A stretch of DNA of 64,000 bases, taken from positions 434,001-498,000 of the forward strand of contig NZ_JARDUA010000001.1 in the NCBI RefSeq assembly GCF_029360645.1, read 5' to 3'. The notes below the pieces were generated by a model. The model was not told where the DNA came from. It made no database searches and was given only the letters and a program-made list of their open reading frames with translations. The stretch is from Pontibacter litorisediminis. Lineage in GTDB: Bacteria; Bacteroidota; Bacteroidia; Cytophagales; Hymenobacteraceae. Positions 27,730-36,169 of the stretch are shown one piece after another (position 1 is the first letter of the stretch; each line of letters starts with the position of its first letter). The translations under genes and the position numbers were made by a program.

Positions 27730-28605
27730 ATGGAAGCGATGAACTCTCCCAAATGGCTCGACCGACTGCTCTACCCATTCCGCCACCATACCTTTGCGGG
27801 GCAGGCAGGCTTGATGCACTATGTAGATGAGGGCGAAGGTGAAGCCATTGTTTTTGTGCATGGCACCCCCACCTGGTCTTTTGTGTGGCGCCAGCAGATA
27901 AAAGCCCTCAGCCGGAACTACCGTTGCATTGCGCCGGACCATGTAGGGTTTGGCATGTCAGAGAAGCCAACCGACTTTGCCTACACCCCAGAGGCACACG
28001 CAGATAACCTGGAGCAACTCATCCAGCACTTGCAGCTAAAGAACATTACGTTGGTGGTGCATGATTTTGGAGGGCCAATAGGCCTGCGCTATGCGCTGCG
28101 GTACCCGGAGAACGTGAAGAACCTGGTAATCCTGAACACCTGGATGTGGAGCCTGGAGGGAGAATCCAAAATTATGAAGATCAGCCGGTTTATGGCGGGT
28201 GGCATTGGCCGTTTTTTATACTTGCAGCTGGGCTTTTCGGCCAACGTGCTGCTGCCCCAGGGCTACCACAACCGGCAGCACCTGACAAAAGACATCAAAC
28301 AGCACTACCAAAAGCCACTTTCCTCCCCCTCCCGGCGGCTGGGTACTTGGGCTTTTGCCAAAGCATTGCATACTTCCACCCCATACTTTAATGCGCTATG
28401 GGAGCAGCGCGAAAAACTACGAAGTATAAACAAGCTGTTTTTGTGGGGCGAAAAAGACAAGCTGTTGCCAGTGCACTTCCTGGAACGTTGGCAGCAGGAA
28501 TTTCCGGAGGCGAAAACTATAACGTATGAAGCCGGCCATTTTGTGCAGGAAGAGCGCGGCGGTGAAGTGGCCGACGCAATCCGCAGCTTCGTGGAAGCCC
28601 GATAG
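27730..28605 (+). CDS. Alpha/beta hydrolase, haloalkane dehalogenase-like
   Basis: A 291-residue alpha/beta hydrolase. It has the oxyanion motif HGTPTWSFVWR, and the nucleophile elbow VVHDFGGPIG carries an Asp rather than Ser, as in haloalkane dehalogenases and epoxide hydrolases. A late Asp lies in GEKDKLLP and the catalytic His in AGHFVQEE. In classical dehalogenases the residue after the nucleophile is Trp; here it is Phe, so true dehalogenase activity is uncertain. The frame extends upstream to a TTG at 27637; the ATG at 27730 fits the family length. Convergent with hisIE. Confidence 0.88.
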   Translation: MEAMNSPKWLDRLLYPFRHHTFAGQAGLMHYVDEGEGEAIVFVHGTPTWSFVWRQQIKALSRNYRCIAPDHVGFGMSEKPTDFAYTPEAHADNLEQLIQHLQLKNITLVVHDFGGPIGLRYALRYPENVKNLVILNTWMWSLEGESKIMKISRFMAGGIGRFLYLQLGFSANVLLPQGYHNRQHLTKDIKQHYQKPLSSPSRRLGTWAFAKALHTSTPYFNALWEQREKLRSINKLFLWGEKDKLLPVHFLERWQQEFPEAKTITYEAGHFVQEERGGEVADAIRSFVEAR

Positions 28606-28611
28606 CTCGGT

Positions 28612-28648
28612 ACCACCAGGAGATAAGTATACTTTACTTCCGGGTGGT
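28612..28648. terminator. Imperfect hairpin between convergent genes
   Basis: ACCACC..GGAG..TAAGTA can fold on TACTTT..CTTCC.GGTGGT with small internal mismatches. It sits between the stop codons of the alpha/beta hydrolase and hisIE and may terminate both. Confidence 0.4.
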
Positions 28649-28666
28649 TTCGAGTATTACCTCCTG

Positions 28667-29278
28667 TTACTTTTTCTGATGGCGCTCCTGTAGTACTGCC
28701 ACCACATCCTTTAGCTCCAGCCCAGTGGCAGCAAGCAGCACGAGCAAGTGGTACAACAAATCAGCCGCTTCGCCTTTCATGGTATCCAGCTTGCCGGCCA
28801 CCGCATCGATCACCGTTTCTACGGCTTCCTCCCCTACCTTCTGGGCAATCTTGTTCACGCCTCTCTCAAAAAGGAAATTAGTGTAAGAACCTTCCGCGGG
28901 ATTGGCTTTGCGTTCCTGAATCACCTGCTCTAGCTGCGCGATAAACTGAATGGCTTTGGCTCTGTTAGCTGTTTCTTCCTCTCCAAAGCAACTAGTGCTG
29001 CCGGTGTGGCAGGTGGGCCCGTTTGGTGTTACTTTGATGAGCAGCGAATCTGCGTCGCAGTCCTGGGCAATGCTCACCACCTGCAAGGTATTTCCGGAAG
29101 TTTCGCCTTTGGTCCAGAGGCGGTTTTTGGAGCGGGAGAAGAAAGTAACCAGCCCCTGCTGCCTGGTTTTCTCCAGCGCCTCCTGGTTCATATAGCCCAG
29201 CATCAGCACCTGGCCAGTTAAGTTATCCTGTATCACGGCGGGCACCAGGCCGCCGGCTTTATCGAAATCTAAGTTCAC
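28667..29278 (-). CDS. hisIE: Bifunctional phosphoribosyl-AMP cyclohydrolase / phosphoribosyl-ATP pyrophosphatase
   Basis: Catalyses steps 2 and 3 of histidine synthesis. The N-terminal HisI domain (about residues 1-105) shows LMLGYMNQEALEKT, SRSKNRLWTKGETSGN and the zinc-ligand segment QDCDADSLLIKV followed by GPTCHTGSTSCF. The C-terminal HisE domain (about 110-203) shows SYTNFLFERGVNKIAQKVGEEAVE and GEAADLLYHLLVLL. The start is GTG at 29278; no ATG is suitably placed. It is the last gene of the hisH-A-F-IE set, separated from hisF by a 177-nt gap filled with dispersed repeats. Confidence 0.95.
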   Translation of the reverse strand: MNLDFDKAGGLVPAVIQDNLTGQVLMLGYMNQEALEKTRQQGLVTFFSRSKNRLWTKGETSGNTLQVVSIAQDCDADSLLIKVTPNGPTCHTGSTSCFGEEETANRAKAIQFIAQLEQVIQERKANPAEGSYTNFLFERGVNKIAQKVGEEAVETVIDAVAGKLDTMKGEAADLLYHLLVLLAATGLELKDVVAVLQERHQKK

Positions 29279-29455
29279 TTCGTGAAAGTTTAGAGTTAAA
29301 AGTTATGAGTGAAGAGTTTCAAAACTCTGGCCCATACTATAGACGCGAATCGTAAATTCGCTTTTATACTTTGTAACAGAAGAAACTTCTGCGCCACTAC
29401 GGGTGAAGTATACATCCGGTTAATTGTTATTAATCCTGAAAATCCTGGTTCAGAA
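29279..29455. repeat. Repeat-bearing gap between hisF and hisIE
   Basis: Contains an AGTTAAAAGTTATGAG-type stretch (about 29291-29310), a short palindrome AGAGTTTCAAAACTCT, a GCGAATCGTAAATTCGC hairpin, and the phrase TTAATCCTGAAAATCCTGG (29430-29448). The last has a relative at 31669-31694. No coding potential is seen. Confidence 0.6.
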
Positions 29456-30214
29456 TTAAATCCGCACCGCTACGCCCTGCTCTTTCAGGTACTGCTTCAG
29501 GTCCGGAATAAACAACTCACGGAAGTGGAACAGACTGGCAGCCAGGGCGGCATCCGCATCGGCTTCCAGGAAAGCGTCAGCAAAATGCTCCATCCTTCCG
29601 GCCCCGCCTGAGGCAATCACGGGCACAGAAACGGCTTTGGCGACTTCTCCGGTAATATCCAGCGCGAAGCCTGCCTTAGTGCCGTCGTTATTCATACTTG
29701 TCAGCAGGATCTCGCCGGCACCAAACTCCACCACCTGCTTTGCCCAATCCACTGTTTTGTGTTCGGTTTCTATGGTGCCGGCGCGGGTGTACACTTTCCA
29801 GCCAGTGGCTTCGGTATACTTGGTGTCGATGGCCACGGTCACGCACTGGCTGCCAAAGTGCCTGGCTAGCTCTTCTACCAGCTGAGGGCTTTTAATGGCA
29901 GAGGAGTTTACAGATACCTTATCGGCCCCGTTCTGCAGTAGCACTTCCACGTCTGCTACCGAACTGATACCGCCTCCCACAGTAAATGGAATATCGATGT
30001 GGCGGGCAATGTCGCGCACCAGTTCGGCAAAGGTTTTACGGCCTTCGTTGGTAGCGGTGATGTCCAGGAACACGAGCTCGTCGGCTCCCTGCTCGGCATA
30101 CCACTTTGCCAGCTCCACCGGATCTCCGGCGTCGCGGATGTTCTCGAACTGCACCCCTTTCACGCAGCGGCCGCTCTTGATATCGAGGCAAGGTATAATT
30201 CGCTTGGTTAACAT
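29456..30214 (-). CDS. hisF: Imidazole glycerol phosphate synthase, cyclase subunit
   Basis: With HisH it converts PRFAR and ammonia to imidazole glycerol phosphate and AICAR. The 252-residue TIM barrel starts [20 protein letters not shown] (catalytic Asp in CLDIKSGR). It has [30 protein letters not shown], the second catalytic Asp in [15 protein letters not shown], and [10 protein letters not shown]. It overlaps hisA by 7 nt, indicating translational coupling. Confidence 0.97.
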   Translation of the reverse strand: MLTKRIIPCLDIKSGRCVKGVQFENIRDAGDPVELAKWYAEQGADELVFLDITATNEGRKTFAELVRDIARHIDIPFTVGGGISSVADVEVLLQNGADKVSVNSSAIKSPQLVEELARHFGSQCVTVAIDTKYTEATGWKVYTRAGTIETEHKTVDWAKQVVEFGAGEILLTSMNNDGTKAGFALDITGEVAKAVSVPVIASGGAGRMEHFADAFLEADADAALAASLFHFRELFIPDLKQYLKEQGVAVRI

Positions 30215-30930
30215 AAGAATCGCACTAAATCTATTAATTGAATGGTGCCTTCGTAAATGGCTTTACCAATAATGGCGCCCTTTACGCCGATCTCCTGCAG
30301 CTGCTCCAGGTCCTCTACAGTAGTAACGCCCCCGCTGGCAATAATGCCGGCCTCCGGTAAGGTGAGCTTCAGGTGGCGGTATGTGTTCGTGGACGGTCCC
30401 TGCAGTTTGCCGTCTTTGCTCACGTCGGTACAGATAAACAGCTTCGCCCCTGTCTGTACGTAGCCGGAAATAAAGTCTTGCAGCGGGTATTTGCTCTCTT
30501 CAGTCCAGGCCGAGATGGCGATGTTGGTGCCTTTAAAATCTGCCCCAATGATGATCTTCTCGGCGCCATACTTTAAAAGCCAGCTTTTCACGGTCTCCGG
30601 TTCGCGCACGGCGATACTTCCGGCTGTGATTTGTGCGGCACCGGCGTCGAACGCCTGCCTCACCGCCTCATCCGACTGTAAGCCGCCGCCAAAGTCTATT
30701 GTAAGGTTCGTACTGGCCGCTATAGTTTCCAGCACCGCCAGGTTAACCGGTTTCTTGGCTCGCGCACCGTCCAGATCTACCAGGTGCAGGCGCTTGATGC
30801 CGTTGGCTTCAAAGCGTTTGGCTACCTCCAGTGGGTTGCTGTCGTAGGTGGTCTGCTGCGCGAAATCTCCTTCGGTCAGGCGCACGCATTGGCCACCGAT
30901 TATGTCTATCGCAGGGATGATCTCCATCAT
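30208..30930 (-). CDS. hisA: ProFAR isomerase
   Basis: Phosphoribosylformimino-AICAR isomerase, step 4 of histidine synthesis. The 240-residue TIM barrel begins [21 protein letters not shown] (catalytic Asp in PAIDI). It has [37 protein letters not shown], the second Asp region [14 protein letters not shown] and [16 protein letters not shown] and the hisH TGA overlap by 4 nt, and its end overlaps hisF. Confidence 0.96.
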   Translation of the reverse strand: MMEIIPAIDIIGGQCVRLTEGDFAQQTTYDSNPLEVAKRFEANGIKRLHLVDLDGARAKKPVNLAVLETIAASTNLTIDFGGGLQSDEAVRQAFDAGAAQITAGSIAVREPETVKSWLLKYGAEKIIIGADFKGTNIAISAWTEESKYPLQDFISGYVQTGAKLFICTDVSKDGKLQGPSTNTYRHLKLTLPEAGIIASGGVTTVEDLEQLQEIGVKGAIIGKAIYEGTIQLIDLVRFLC

Positions 30931-31508
30931 AAGGCAAGGAAGTTTTTAAGGATCTGTGAACCGGCAGACCCGCTTTTCTCGGGGTGAAACTGCGCGGCGT
31001 AGAAGTTTTTATACTGCAAGGCAGCCGAAAAAGGCTCCGGGTAAGAGGTTTGGGCGATGGTATAGGTACTTACCGGCACGTAATAGCTGTGCACATAATA
31101 CACGAACTCTTTCTCCTGCAATCCATCAAAAAGCGGAGACTCAAGTTGTTCCAGCTGGTTCCAGCCCATGTGCGGCACTTTCAGGTCGGTTTCGAAGTGC
31201 TTTACGGGCAGCGGAATGATGTTAAGCAGGTCGGTATCACCTTCTTCGGAGTGCTGGCAGAGCAGCTGCATGCCCAGGCAAACACCAAAGAACGGCTGCT
31301 CCAGCGTGGGTAAAAGCTTGTCGAGGTTGCGGGCCCGGAGCTGCGCCATGGCCGAAGCCGCCTGCCCTACCCCCGGGAAAATCACTTTATCCGCAGCCTT
31401 GATGGTTTCGGCATCCGAGCTCAAGGTTGCCTGCACGCCTAGCCGCTCCAGCGCAAACTGCACCGACTGCACATTGCCCGCCTTGTAATCCACTATAACT
31501 AGGTTCAT
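30927..31508 (-). CDS. hisH: Imidazole glycerol phosphate synthase, glutaminase subunit
   Basis: Class I glutamine amidotransferase delivering ammonia to HisF. The 193-residue protein starts MNLVIVDYKAGNVQSVQFAL. It carries the nucleophile Cys in FFGVCLGMQLLCQ, the His/Glu pair of the triad in AAQFHPEKSG, and PHMGWNQLE. It is the first structural gene after the histidine leader peptide and terminator upstream (31697-31831), and it overlaps hisA. Confidence 0.97.
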   Translation of the reverse strand: MNLVIVDYKAGNVQSVQFALERLGVQATLSSDAETIKAADKVIFPGVGQAASAMAQLRARNLDKLLPTLEQPFFGVCLGMQLLCQHSEEGDTDLLNIIPLPVKHFETDLKVPHMGWNQLEQLESPLFDGLQEKEFVYYVHSYYVPVSTYTIAQTSYPEPFSAALQYKNFYAAQFHPEKSGSAGSQILKNFLAL

Positions 31509-31696
31509 TTAGTTAGTTATGAGTTAAGAGTTAAAAGTTAAAAACGTTGGCGCGAAAATCAGTTCTTGCCTTGCTGTAGAAGCGAATCACAGCCACACTT
31601 TTATACTCCGCCACAAAAGTAAATCCGCGCCACTGTAGCTTCTGAAAGTATAAATCTTGTCCATCCAGTAATCCTTCAAATCCTGATCAGAAACAA
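31509..31696. repeat. Repeat-bearing leader segment between the his terminator and hisH
   Basis: Holds AGTTATGAGTTAAGAGTTAA-like DNA (31510-31540) and a GCGCGAAAATC/GCGAATC region. It also has the phrase GTAATCCTTCAAATCCTGAT (31669-31688), which resembles 29430-29448. It separates the attenuator from hisH by about 190 nt. Confidence 0.55.
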
Positions 31697-31728
31697 AAAA
31701 GCCTGACTCTGGTCGGAGTCAGGCTTTT
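31697..31728 (-). terminator. Attenuator terminator of the hisH operon
   Basis: On the minus strand AAAAGCCTGACTC, loop CGACCA, then GAGTCAGGCTTTT pair perfectly over 13 bp and are followed by further T. It lies 22 nt after the stop of the His-rich leader peptide and before hisH, where a classical attenuator terminator belongs. Confidence 0.85.
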
Positions 31729-31750
31729 GGATGTATTGATTGAAATACGT

Positions 31751-31831
31751 TTAGCAAATCCATAGGCTAGCGGCTCCGAAACTGTTGCTTCGTGCATGAT
31801 GATGGTGCATATGAGCCATGGTGCCTTTCAT
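31751..31831 (-). CDS. Histidine-rich leader peptide of the hisH operon
   Basis: A 26-codon ORF reading MKGTMAHMHHHHARSNSF then GAASLWIC and stop. Five of six consecutive codons (7-12) are His around one Met. It is placed between a Bacteroidetes -7 element (31837-31844) and a perfect intrinsic terminator (31697-31728), upstream of hisH. This is the arrangement of ribosome-mediated attenuation: with scarce His-tRNA the ribosome would pause on the His run and favour read-through. The start may be the first ATG (31831) or ATG at 31819, since the promoter element is very close. I found no clear antiterminator pairing by eye. Confidence 0.82.
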   Translation of the reverse strand: MKGTMAHMHHHHARSNSFGAASLWIC

Positions 31832-31836
31832 GGTGA

Positions 31837-31844
31837 CAAATATA
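31837..31844 (-). promoter_or_regulatory. -7 element of the hisH operon promoter
   Basis: Minus-strand TATATTTG matches TAnnTTTG exactly, 5 nt before the first leader ATG. Transcription would start at or just inside the first codons, so an internal ATG may be used. Confidence 0.5.
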
Positions 31845-31905
31845 CGGCGCGCAAAGTATAAAATACAGCTAAACCTTAAGTTTTTCATCCCAATCCCCAA
31901 ACCTC

Positions 31906-33249
31906 CTACAATAAAGTACCGCTGAGGATACTGGCTGCAATAGAGAAATAGATGATCAGCCCGGTTACGTCCACCAGCGTGGCCACAAAGGGCGCCGACG
32001 AAGTGGCCGGGTCCAGACCCAGCTTCTGCAGCAAAAAAGGAATCATGGAGCCTGTCAGCGTTCCCCACAACACGATACCTATCAAGGAAAGGCCCACGGT
32101 CAGCCCGATCAGCCAGGCATATTCGCCATAGTCGTAGAAGCCTGCCTGCTGCCAAAGTATAATCCGCAGAAAACCAACTGCACCAAGTATAAAGCCCAGC
32201 AACAGCCCCGACAGGATCTCTTTCCGCAGCACATACCACCAGTCTTTTATCCCCAGCTCTTTGATGGCCATAGCCCGCACAATAAGGGTGGCTGCCTGGG
32301 AACCGGAGTTACCGCCACTGGAGATAATGAGCGGGATAAAGAGCGCCAGCACCACGGCTTGGGCAATTTCCTCCTCAAAGAAGCCCATCGCCGAGGCCGT
32401 CAGCATCTCGCCCAGGAAAAGGATGAGCAACACGCTGGCCCGCTTGCGCACCAAGGTTGTCAGCGGCGTATCGGTGTAGGATAACTCCAGGGCCTCCAAA
32501 CCACCCAGCTTTTGGATGTCTTCGGTATCCCGGCGCTCAATCTCGTCAAAGATGTCGTCGAAAGTTACGATGCCAACCAGCACGCCGCTCTCTGTGACCA
32601 CCGGCATCACAGCGCGGTCGTACCTGTTAAACAGCTCTATGGCTTCTTCCCGCGTCATGGTCGTGACCAGGCTCACCACCTCGTAGTCCATCAGCGACTC
32701 GATTGTCTGTTCCTCTTCGGCCATGAGCAACTTCCCGATGCGGATGTCGTCGATCAGTTTGTTTTCCTTGTCCACCACGTAGATGTGGTTCAGTGTCTCG
32801 GCTTTTTTGCCATACTTTTTGATGTTGTTGAGCGCCTGCCGAACGGTCCAGCCTTTTTTGGCCTGTATGTAATAAGGGGTCATGAGGCGGGCGATGCTCT
32901 TTTCCGGGTAGCCCAACAGGTTCAGAGCAATGCTTTTCTCTTCCGGCGAGAGGAAATTGATGGACTCTTTGATGAGCAGGTCCGGGAAATTCTCGAAAAG
33001 CTGTGTACGGTCGTCGGGGGCCATGGTCTCCAGCATGGCCGCTGTTTCGCGGGAGCCAAGTTCTTTGAGGATCTCCTCCTGCACAGGATGGCTGAAATAG
33101 GTGAACACTTCCGCCTTTACTTCGCCGGGCAGCAGCAGGAACGCCAGGATACGCTCCTTCGCGTTCAGGTCTGAAATGATCTCTGCTATGTCGTGAGGGT
33201 GCTTATGCTGCAGATCCCTGAGGTTGACTGCCGTGGTAAGTGGGTTCAT
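31906..33249 (-). CDS. mgtE: Magnesium transporter MgtE
   Basis: A 447-residue Mg2+ channel/transporter of the inner membrane. The cytoplasmic N domain (LRDLQHKHPHDIAEIISDL, EVFTYFSHPVQEEIL) is followed by two CBS domains (RLMTPYYIQAKKGWTVRQAL and VVTESGVLVGIVTFDDIFD), which sense Mg2+. Five C-terminal helices follow, with the conserved pore motif PLIISSGGNSGSQAA and LGLDPATSSAPFVATLVD. The frame opens as far as 33360, but the family N-terminus begins at MNPLTTAVN, ATG 33249. It lies upstream of the his leader on the same strand, with no clear terminator between. Confidence 0.95.
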   Translation of the reverse strand: MNPLTTAVNLRDLQHKHPHDIAEIISDLNAKERILAFLLLPGEVKAEVFTYFSHPVQEEILKELGSRETAAMLETMAPDDRTQLFENFPDLLIKESINFLSPEEKSIALNLLGYPEKSIARLMTPYYIQAKKGWTVRQALNNIKKYGKKAETLNHIYVVDKENKLIDDIRIGKLLMAEEEQTIESLMDYEVVSLVTTMTREEAIELFNRYDRAVMPVVTESGVLVGIVTFDDIFDEIERRDTEDIQKLGGLEALELSYTDTPLTTLVRKRASVLLILFLGEMLTASAMGFFEEEIAQAVVLALFIPLIISSGGNSGSQAATLIVRAMAIKELGIKDWWYVLRKEILSGLLLGFILGAVGFLRIILWQQAGFYDYGEYAWLIGLTVGLSLIGIVLWGTLTGSMIPFLLQKLGLDPATSSAPFVATLVDVTGLIIYFSIAASILSGTLL

Positions 33250-33617
33250 CCTATCAAATAAAAATCGATTTATATATTTCTCACACCAAGCCACTGTAGG
33301 ACAAGTACCTGCCGGAGGCAACGTATAACCTGCCAGCGAAAACTCGCCTGCCTGGCTCACGATTCCTTGTACGGTAAAATCAGGCCCGGTAAAAGAAAAG
33401 CCTGGCTCGGTAGTGGTCAGGTGTTGGTTATTTCAGCTAAAGAAACGGCAAAACGAAAGCAGCACCTCCCGAAATCAGTACAGAAGGCAATCCAAAAGCG
33501 GACGCGCAAGGGATAGCAGGTGGTACATACTAAGAGGATAGCCAAAAATGGGCAATAATTGCATATTTCAGGCTGCCTTATACATCAGAATACCGCCTTT
33601 TGGTTTATTTTTGAAGT
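33250..33617. other. Divergent intergenic region mgtE / S9 peptidase
   Basis: About 370 nt. It contains a TATTTTTG -7-like element at 33606-33613 for the peptidase, only 4 nt before its ATG. No riboswitch-like structure or repeat is recognised upstream of mgtE. Confidence 0.5.
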
Positions 33618-35666
33618 ATGAAAAAGACACTATTACTGGCTGGAGTGTTTGCCGTTAGCTTTGCGCAGGCACAACAGCGCATGACACCCGAACTGCTCTG
33701 GAAACTGGGCCGGGTTTCTGCAGAAACGATAACTCCCGACGGAAAATCCGTGATCTATGGCGTGAGCTATGTCAATATGGACGAGAACAGCAGCGAACGC
33801 AACCTCTACTCCATTCCAGTTTCCGGTGGGCAGCCCACGCAGCTGACGTCTACCAAAGGCGGCGAAAGCGTGGTGCACATCGATAAGAAAACCGGCACGA
33901 TCGTGTACCTGCACAAAGGGCAGCTGTGGCAACTTTCCGGTGGCAAAGGCGAGCCAAAGCAGTTAACGAACATCGAAGGCGGCCTGAGCAACGTGCGCTT
34001 CTCCCCCGACGGAAAACACCTGTTGTTTTCCCGCGAAGTAGAAGTGAAGGAGGTGCACAGCACCGACATTTATCCGGAGCTGCAAAAATCTAATGCGTAC
34101 GTATACAACGACCTGAACTACCGCCACTGGGACACCTGGGAAGACGGTAAGTTTCAGCATGTTTTCTTTGCGCCTTACAACGATGGAAAAGTAGGCACCC
34201 CGGTAGACATCATGAAAGGCGAGCCTTATGACACGCCACAGATGCCCTTTGGTAGTCAGGAAGACATAATCTGGACACCGGACAGCAAGGCCATACTTTA
34301 CGTGAGCAAGAAGAAGTATGGCAAGGAGTACGCCGTGAGCACCAACACCGACATCTACCGCTACGATGTCGCCAGCGGCAAGACGACCAATCTAACTGAA
34401 GGCAACTTGGGCTACGACACGCATCCGGTTTACAGTGCCGATGGCTCTAAACTGGCCTGGCTGGCTATGGATGAAGACGGCAACGAGGCCGACCAGAACG
34501 AGCTGATCGTACTTGATACCAAGACCGGTAAGAAGTATAACCTGACCAAAGACTGGGACGAAACGATTAACTCCTTTGAGTGGAGCCACGACGGCGGCAA
34601 AATCTGGCTTGTAGCCCCAACCAAAGGCACGATCCACGTGTTCGAGGTTCCACTTCCGAAAAACCTTGACAAGTTTGCCGCTAAAAGTATAAAGCAGGTT
34701 ACCAAAGGGCAGTTCGACGTGAACGGCATCGTGGGACAGGCTGGCAACCACCTGATCGTGTCGCGCACGGATATGAACCATGCGCCAGAGCTGTACCGCC
34801 TGGAGCCAAAATCCGGCAAGCTGACGCAGCTCACGAAGGTGAATGACGAAGTATATGCTAAGCTTTCACTGAGCAAAGTAGAGCCGCGGGTAACCAAAGC
34901 CACCGACGGCAAGGACCTGTTCTCGTGGGTGGTGTATCCGCCGGATTTCGACCCGAACAAGAAGTACCCTACCCTGCTGTACTGCCAGGGCGGTCCGCAA
35001 TCCGCGCTTACGCAGTTTTACTCTTACCGCTGGAACCTACAACTAATGGCGGCACAGGGTTATATCGTGGTGGCGCCGAACCGCCGCGGCATGCCGGGTC
35101 ATGGTGAGGAATGGAACCGCCAGATCAGCGGCGACTGGGGCGGCCAACCTATCCGCGACTACCTGGCCGCCATTGACGATGTGGCCAAAGAGTCTTATGT
35201 AGACAAAGACAGACTGGGTGCTGTGGGTGCCAGCTATGGCGGGTATTCTGTCTTCATGCTGGCAGGTCTGCACGAGGGCCGCTTCAAAACGTTTATCGCC
35301 CACGACGGCCTGTTTGACATGCGCAGCTGGTATGGCACTACCGAAGAGATGTTCTTTGCCAACAACGAGCTGAAAGGCCCTTACTGGGATACCAAATCTC
35401 CGCAGAGCTACAAGGAATACAACCCGATCGAACTTGCTATCAAATGGGATACCCCGATCCTGATCGTGCAGGGCGGGCAGGATTTCCGCGTAGGAATCGA
35501 GCAAGGCCTGCAGGCTTTCCAACTGGCACAACTCAAAGGCATCAAGAGCCGCCTGTTGTACTTGCCGGAAGAAAACCACTGGGTACTCCAGCCGCAAAAC
35601 GCCATTGTGTGGCAGCGGGAGTTCTTCAACTGGTTGGATGAAACGCTGAAGAAAGAAGTAAACTAA
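33618..35666 (+). CDS. S9 family peptidase (prolyl oligopeptidase/dipeptidyl peptidase type)
   Basis: A 682-residue exported serine peptidase. It has a signal peptide (MKKTLLLAGVFAVSFAQAQ), then a beta-propeller of PD40-like repeats (SPDGKHLLFSRE, TPDSKAILYVSKK, SADGSKLAWLAMDEDG, SHDGGKIWLV). The C-terminal alpha/beta hydrolase domain has a complete triad: S539 in GASYGGYSVF, D622 in QGGQDFRV and H654 in PEENHWVL. It probably cleaves peptides in the periplasm. It is monocistronic, with a strong terminator at 35672. Confidence 0.95.
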   Translation: MKKTLLLAGVFAVSFAQAQQRMTPELLWKLGRVSAETITPDGKSVIYGVSYVNMDENSSERNLYSIPVSGGQPTQLTSTKGGESVVHIDKKTGTIVYLHKGQLWQLSGGKGEPKQLTNIEGGLSNVRFSPDGKHLLFSREVEVKEVHSTDIYPELQKSNAYVYNDLNYRHWDTWEDGKFQHVFFAPYNDGKVGTPVDIMKGEPYDTPQMPFGSQEDIIWTPDSKAILYVSKKKYGKEYAVSTNTDIYRYDVASGKTTNLTEGNLGYDTHPVYSADGSKLAWLAMDEDGNEADQNELIVLDTKTGKKYNLTKDWDETINSFEWSHDGGKIWLVAPTKGTIHVFEVPLPKNLDKFAAKSIKQVTKGQFDVNGIVGQAGNHLIVSRTDMNHAPELYRLEPKSGKLTQLTKVNDEVYAKLSLSKVEPRVTKATDGKDLFSWVVYPPDFDPNKKYPTLLYCQGGPQSALTQFYSYRWNLQLMAAQGYIVVAPNRRGMPGHGEEWNRQISGDWGGQPIRDYLAAIDDVAKESYVDKDRLGAVGASYGGYSVFMLAGLHEGRFKTFIAHDGLFDMRSWYGTTEEMFFANNELKGPYWDTKSPQSYKEYNPIELAIKWDTPILIVQGGQDFRVGIEQGLQAFQLAQLKGIKSRLLYLPEENHWVLQPQNAIVWQREFFNWLDETLKKEVN

Positions 35667-35671
35667 CGTAT

Positions 35672-35704
35672 AAAAGCCCGGTGCAGTGATGTACCGGGCT
35701 TTTT
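35672..35704 (+). terminator. Intrinsic terminator after the S9 peptidase
   Basis: AAAAGCCCGGT (35672-35682) pairs with ACCGGGCTTTT (35693-35703) around a 10-nt loop, followed by more T. It lies 5 nt past the stop codon. Confidence 0.88.
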
Positions 35705-36169
35705 GTTTCTGTAGTTATTACATTTTACTGTCCAGAATGTCCCCTTGAGGGGACTGTAGGGGTGTAAAGTCAGTAGTAAAAGTGAATTGCTAACCCTATA
35801 TACCTTTATTAGCCGTTGTTGGTGTTTTCACCAACAACTAATCGTCATTAACTGTCTGCAACAAACCAACGCAGTTCAAACTATAAATACCTGATTAAAT
35901 TCTTAATAGAGCGTAGTAGTTGTACCAACTTGGTTGTTGGTGAAAACACCAACAACGGCAGGAAATGTGATGCAACCAGGCTTTTACTTTACTGTCAGAA
36001 CAGGAAATATCTGTTGCTGGCGCGGATTTGCAATCCGTGACTTGCTATCCTGTCGGATTTGTAATCCGTCTGGGCCAGAGGCCCAAGCTATATTTAGTTA
36101 CGAGCGAGGACGCTCGCGCCATGGGAATATTACACGATCAACGAGTAACGATCAACCTCCAACGAAAAT
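35705..36169. other. Repeat-rich intergenic island
   Basis: About 465 nt with no credible gene. It contains the inverted REP-like pair (35813-35838 and 35933-35958) and two CGGATTTG(C/T)AATCCG hairpins (36023-36037, 36054-36068). It also has GGGCC-AGA-GGCCC and a CGAGCG-AGGA-CGCTCG hairpin near 36100. This is the 3' side of the DAHP synthase gene, and these hairpins may also stabilise or end that transcript. Confidence 0.65.
35813..35958. repeat. Inverted pair of REP-like hairpins
   Basis: The 26-nt sequence at 35813-35838 is repeated exactly in inverted orientation at 35933-35958. Each copy is itself a hairpin: 10-bp stem GTTGTTGGTG/CACCAACAAC with a TTTT loop in one copy and AAAA in the other. 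They flank 94 nt of AT-rich DNA, like a BIME. Confidence 0.8.

Noticed and set aside
31751..32239. A 162-codon minus-strand frame covering the His-rich peptide and extending into mgtE
   Set aside because: It overlaps the 3' end of mgtE in another frame and its upstream part has no family features. Only the terminal 26 codons, after the promoter element, make sense as the leader peptide.
32512..33174. 220-codon plus-strand frame over mgtE
   Set aside because: Antisense shadow of mgtE with a His/Val-rich composition produced by the reverse frame.
33250..33617. Possible magnesium riboswitch upstream of mgtE
   Set aside because: No M-box-like conserved core or terminator hairpin could be recognised by eye, and the leader before ATG 33249 looks unstructured.
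35667..36169. Possible insertion sequence or CRISPR array in the repeat-rich gap
   Set aside because: There is no transposase, target duplication or regular direct-repeat/spacer pattern. The repeats are individual hairpins, two of them inverted.
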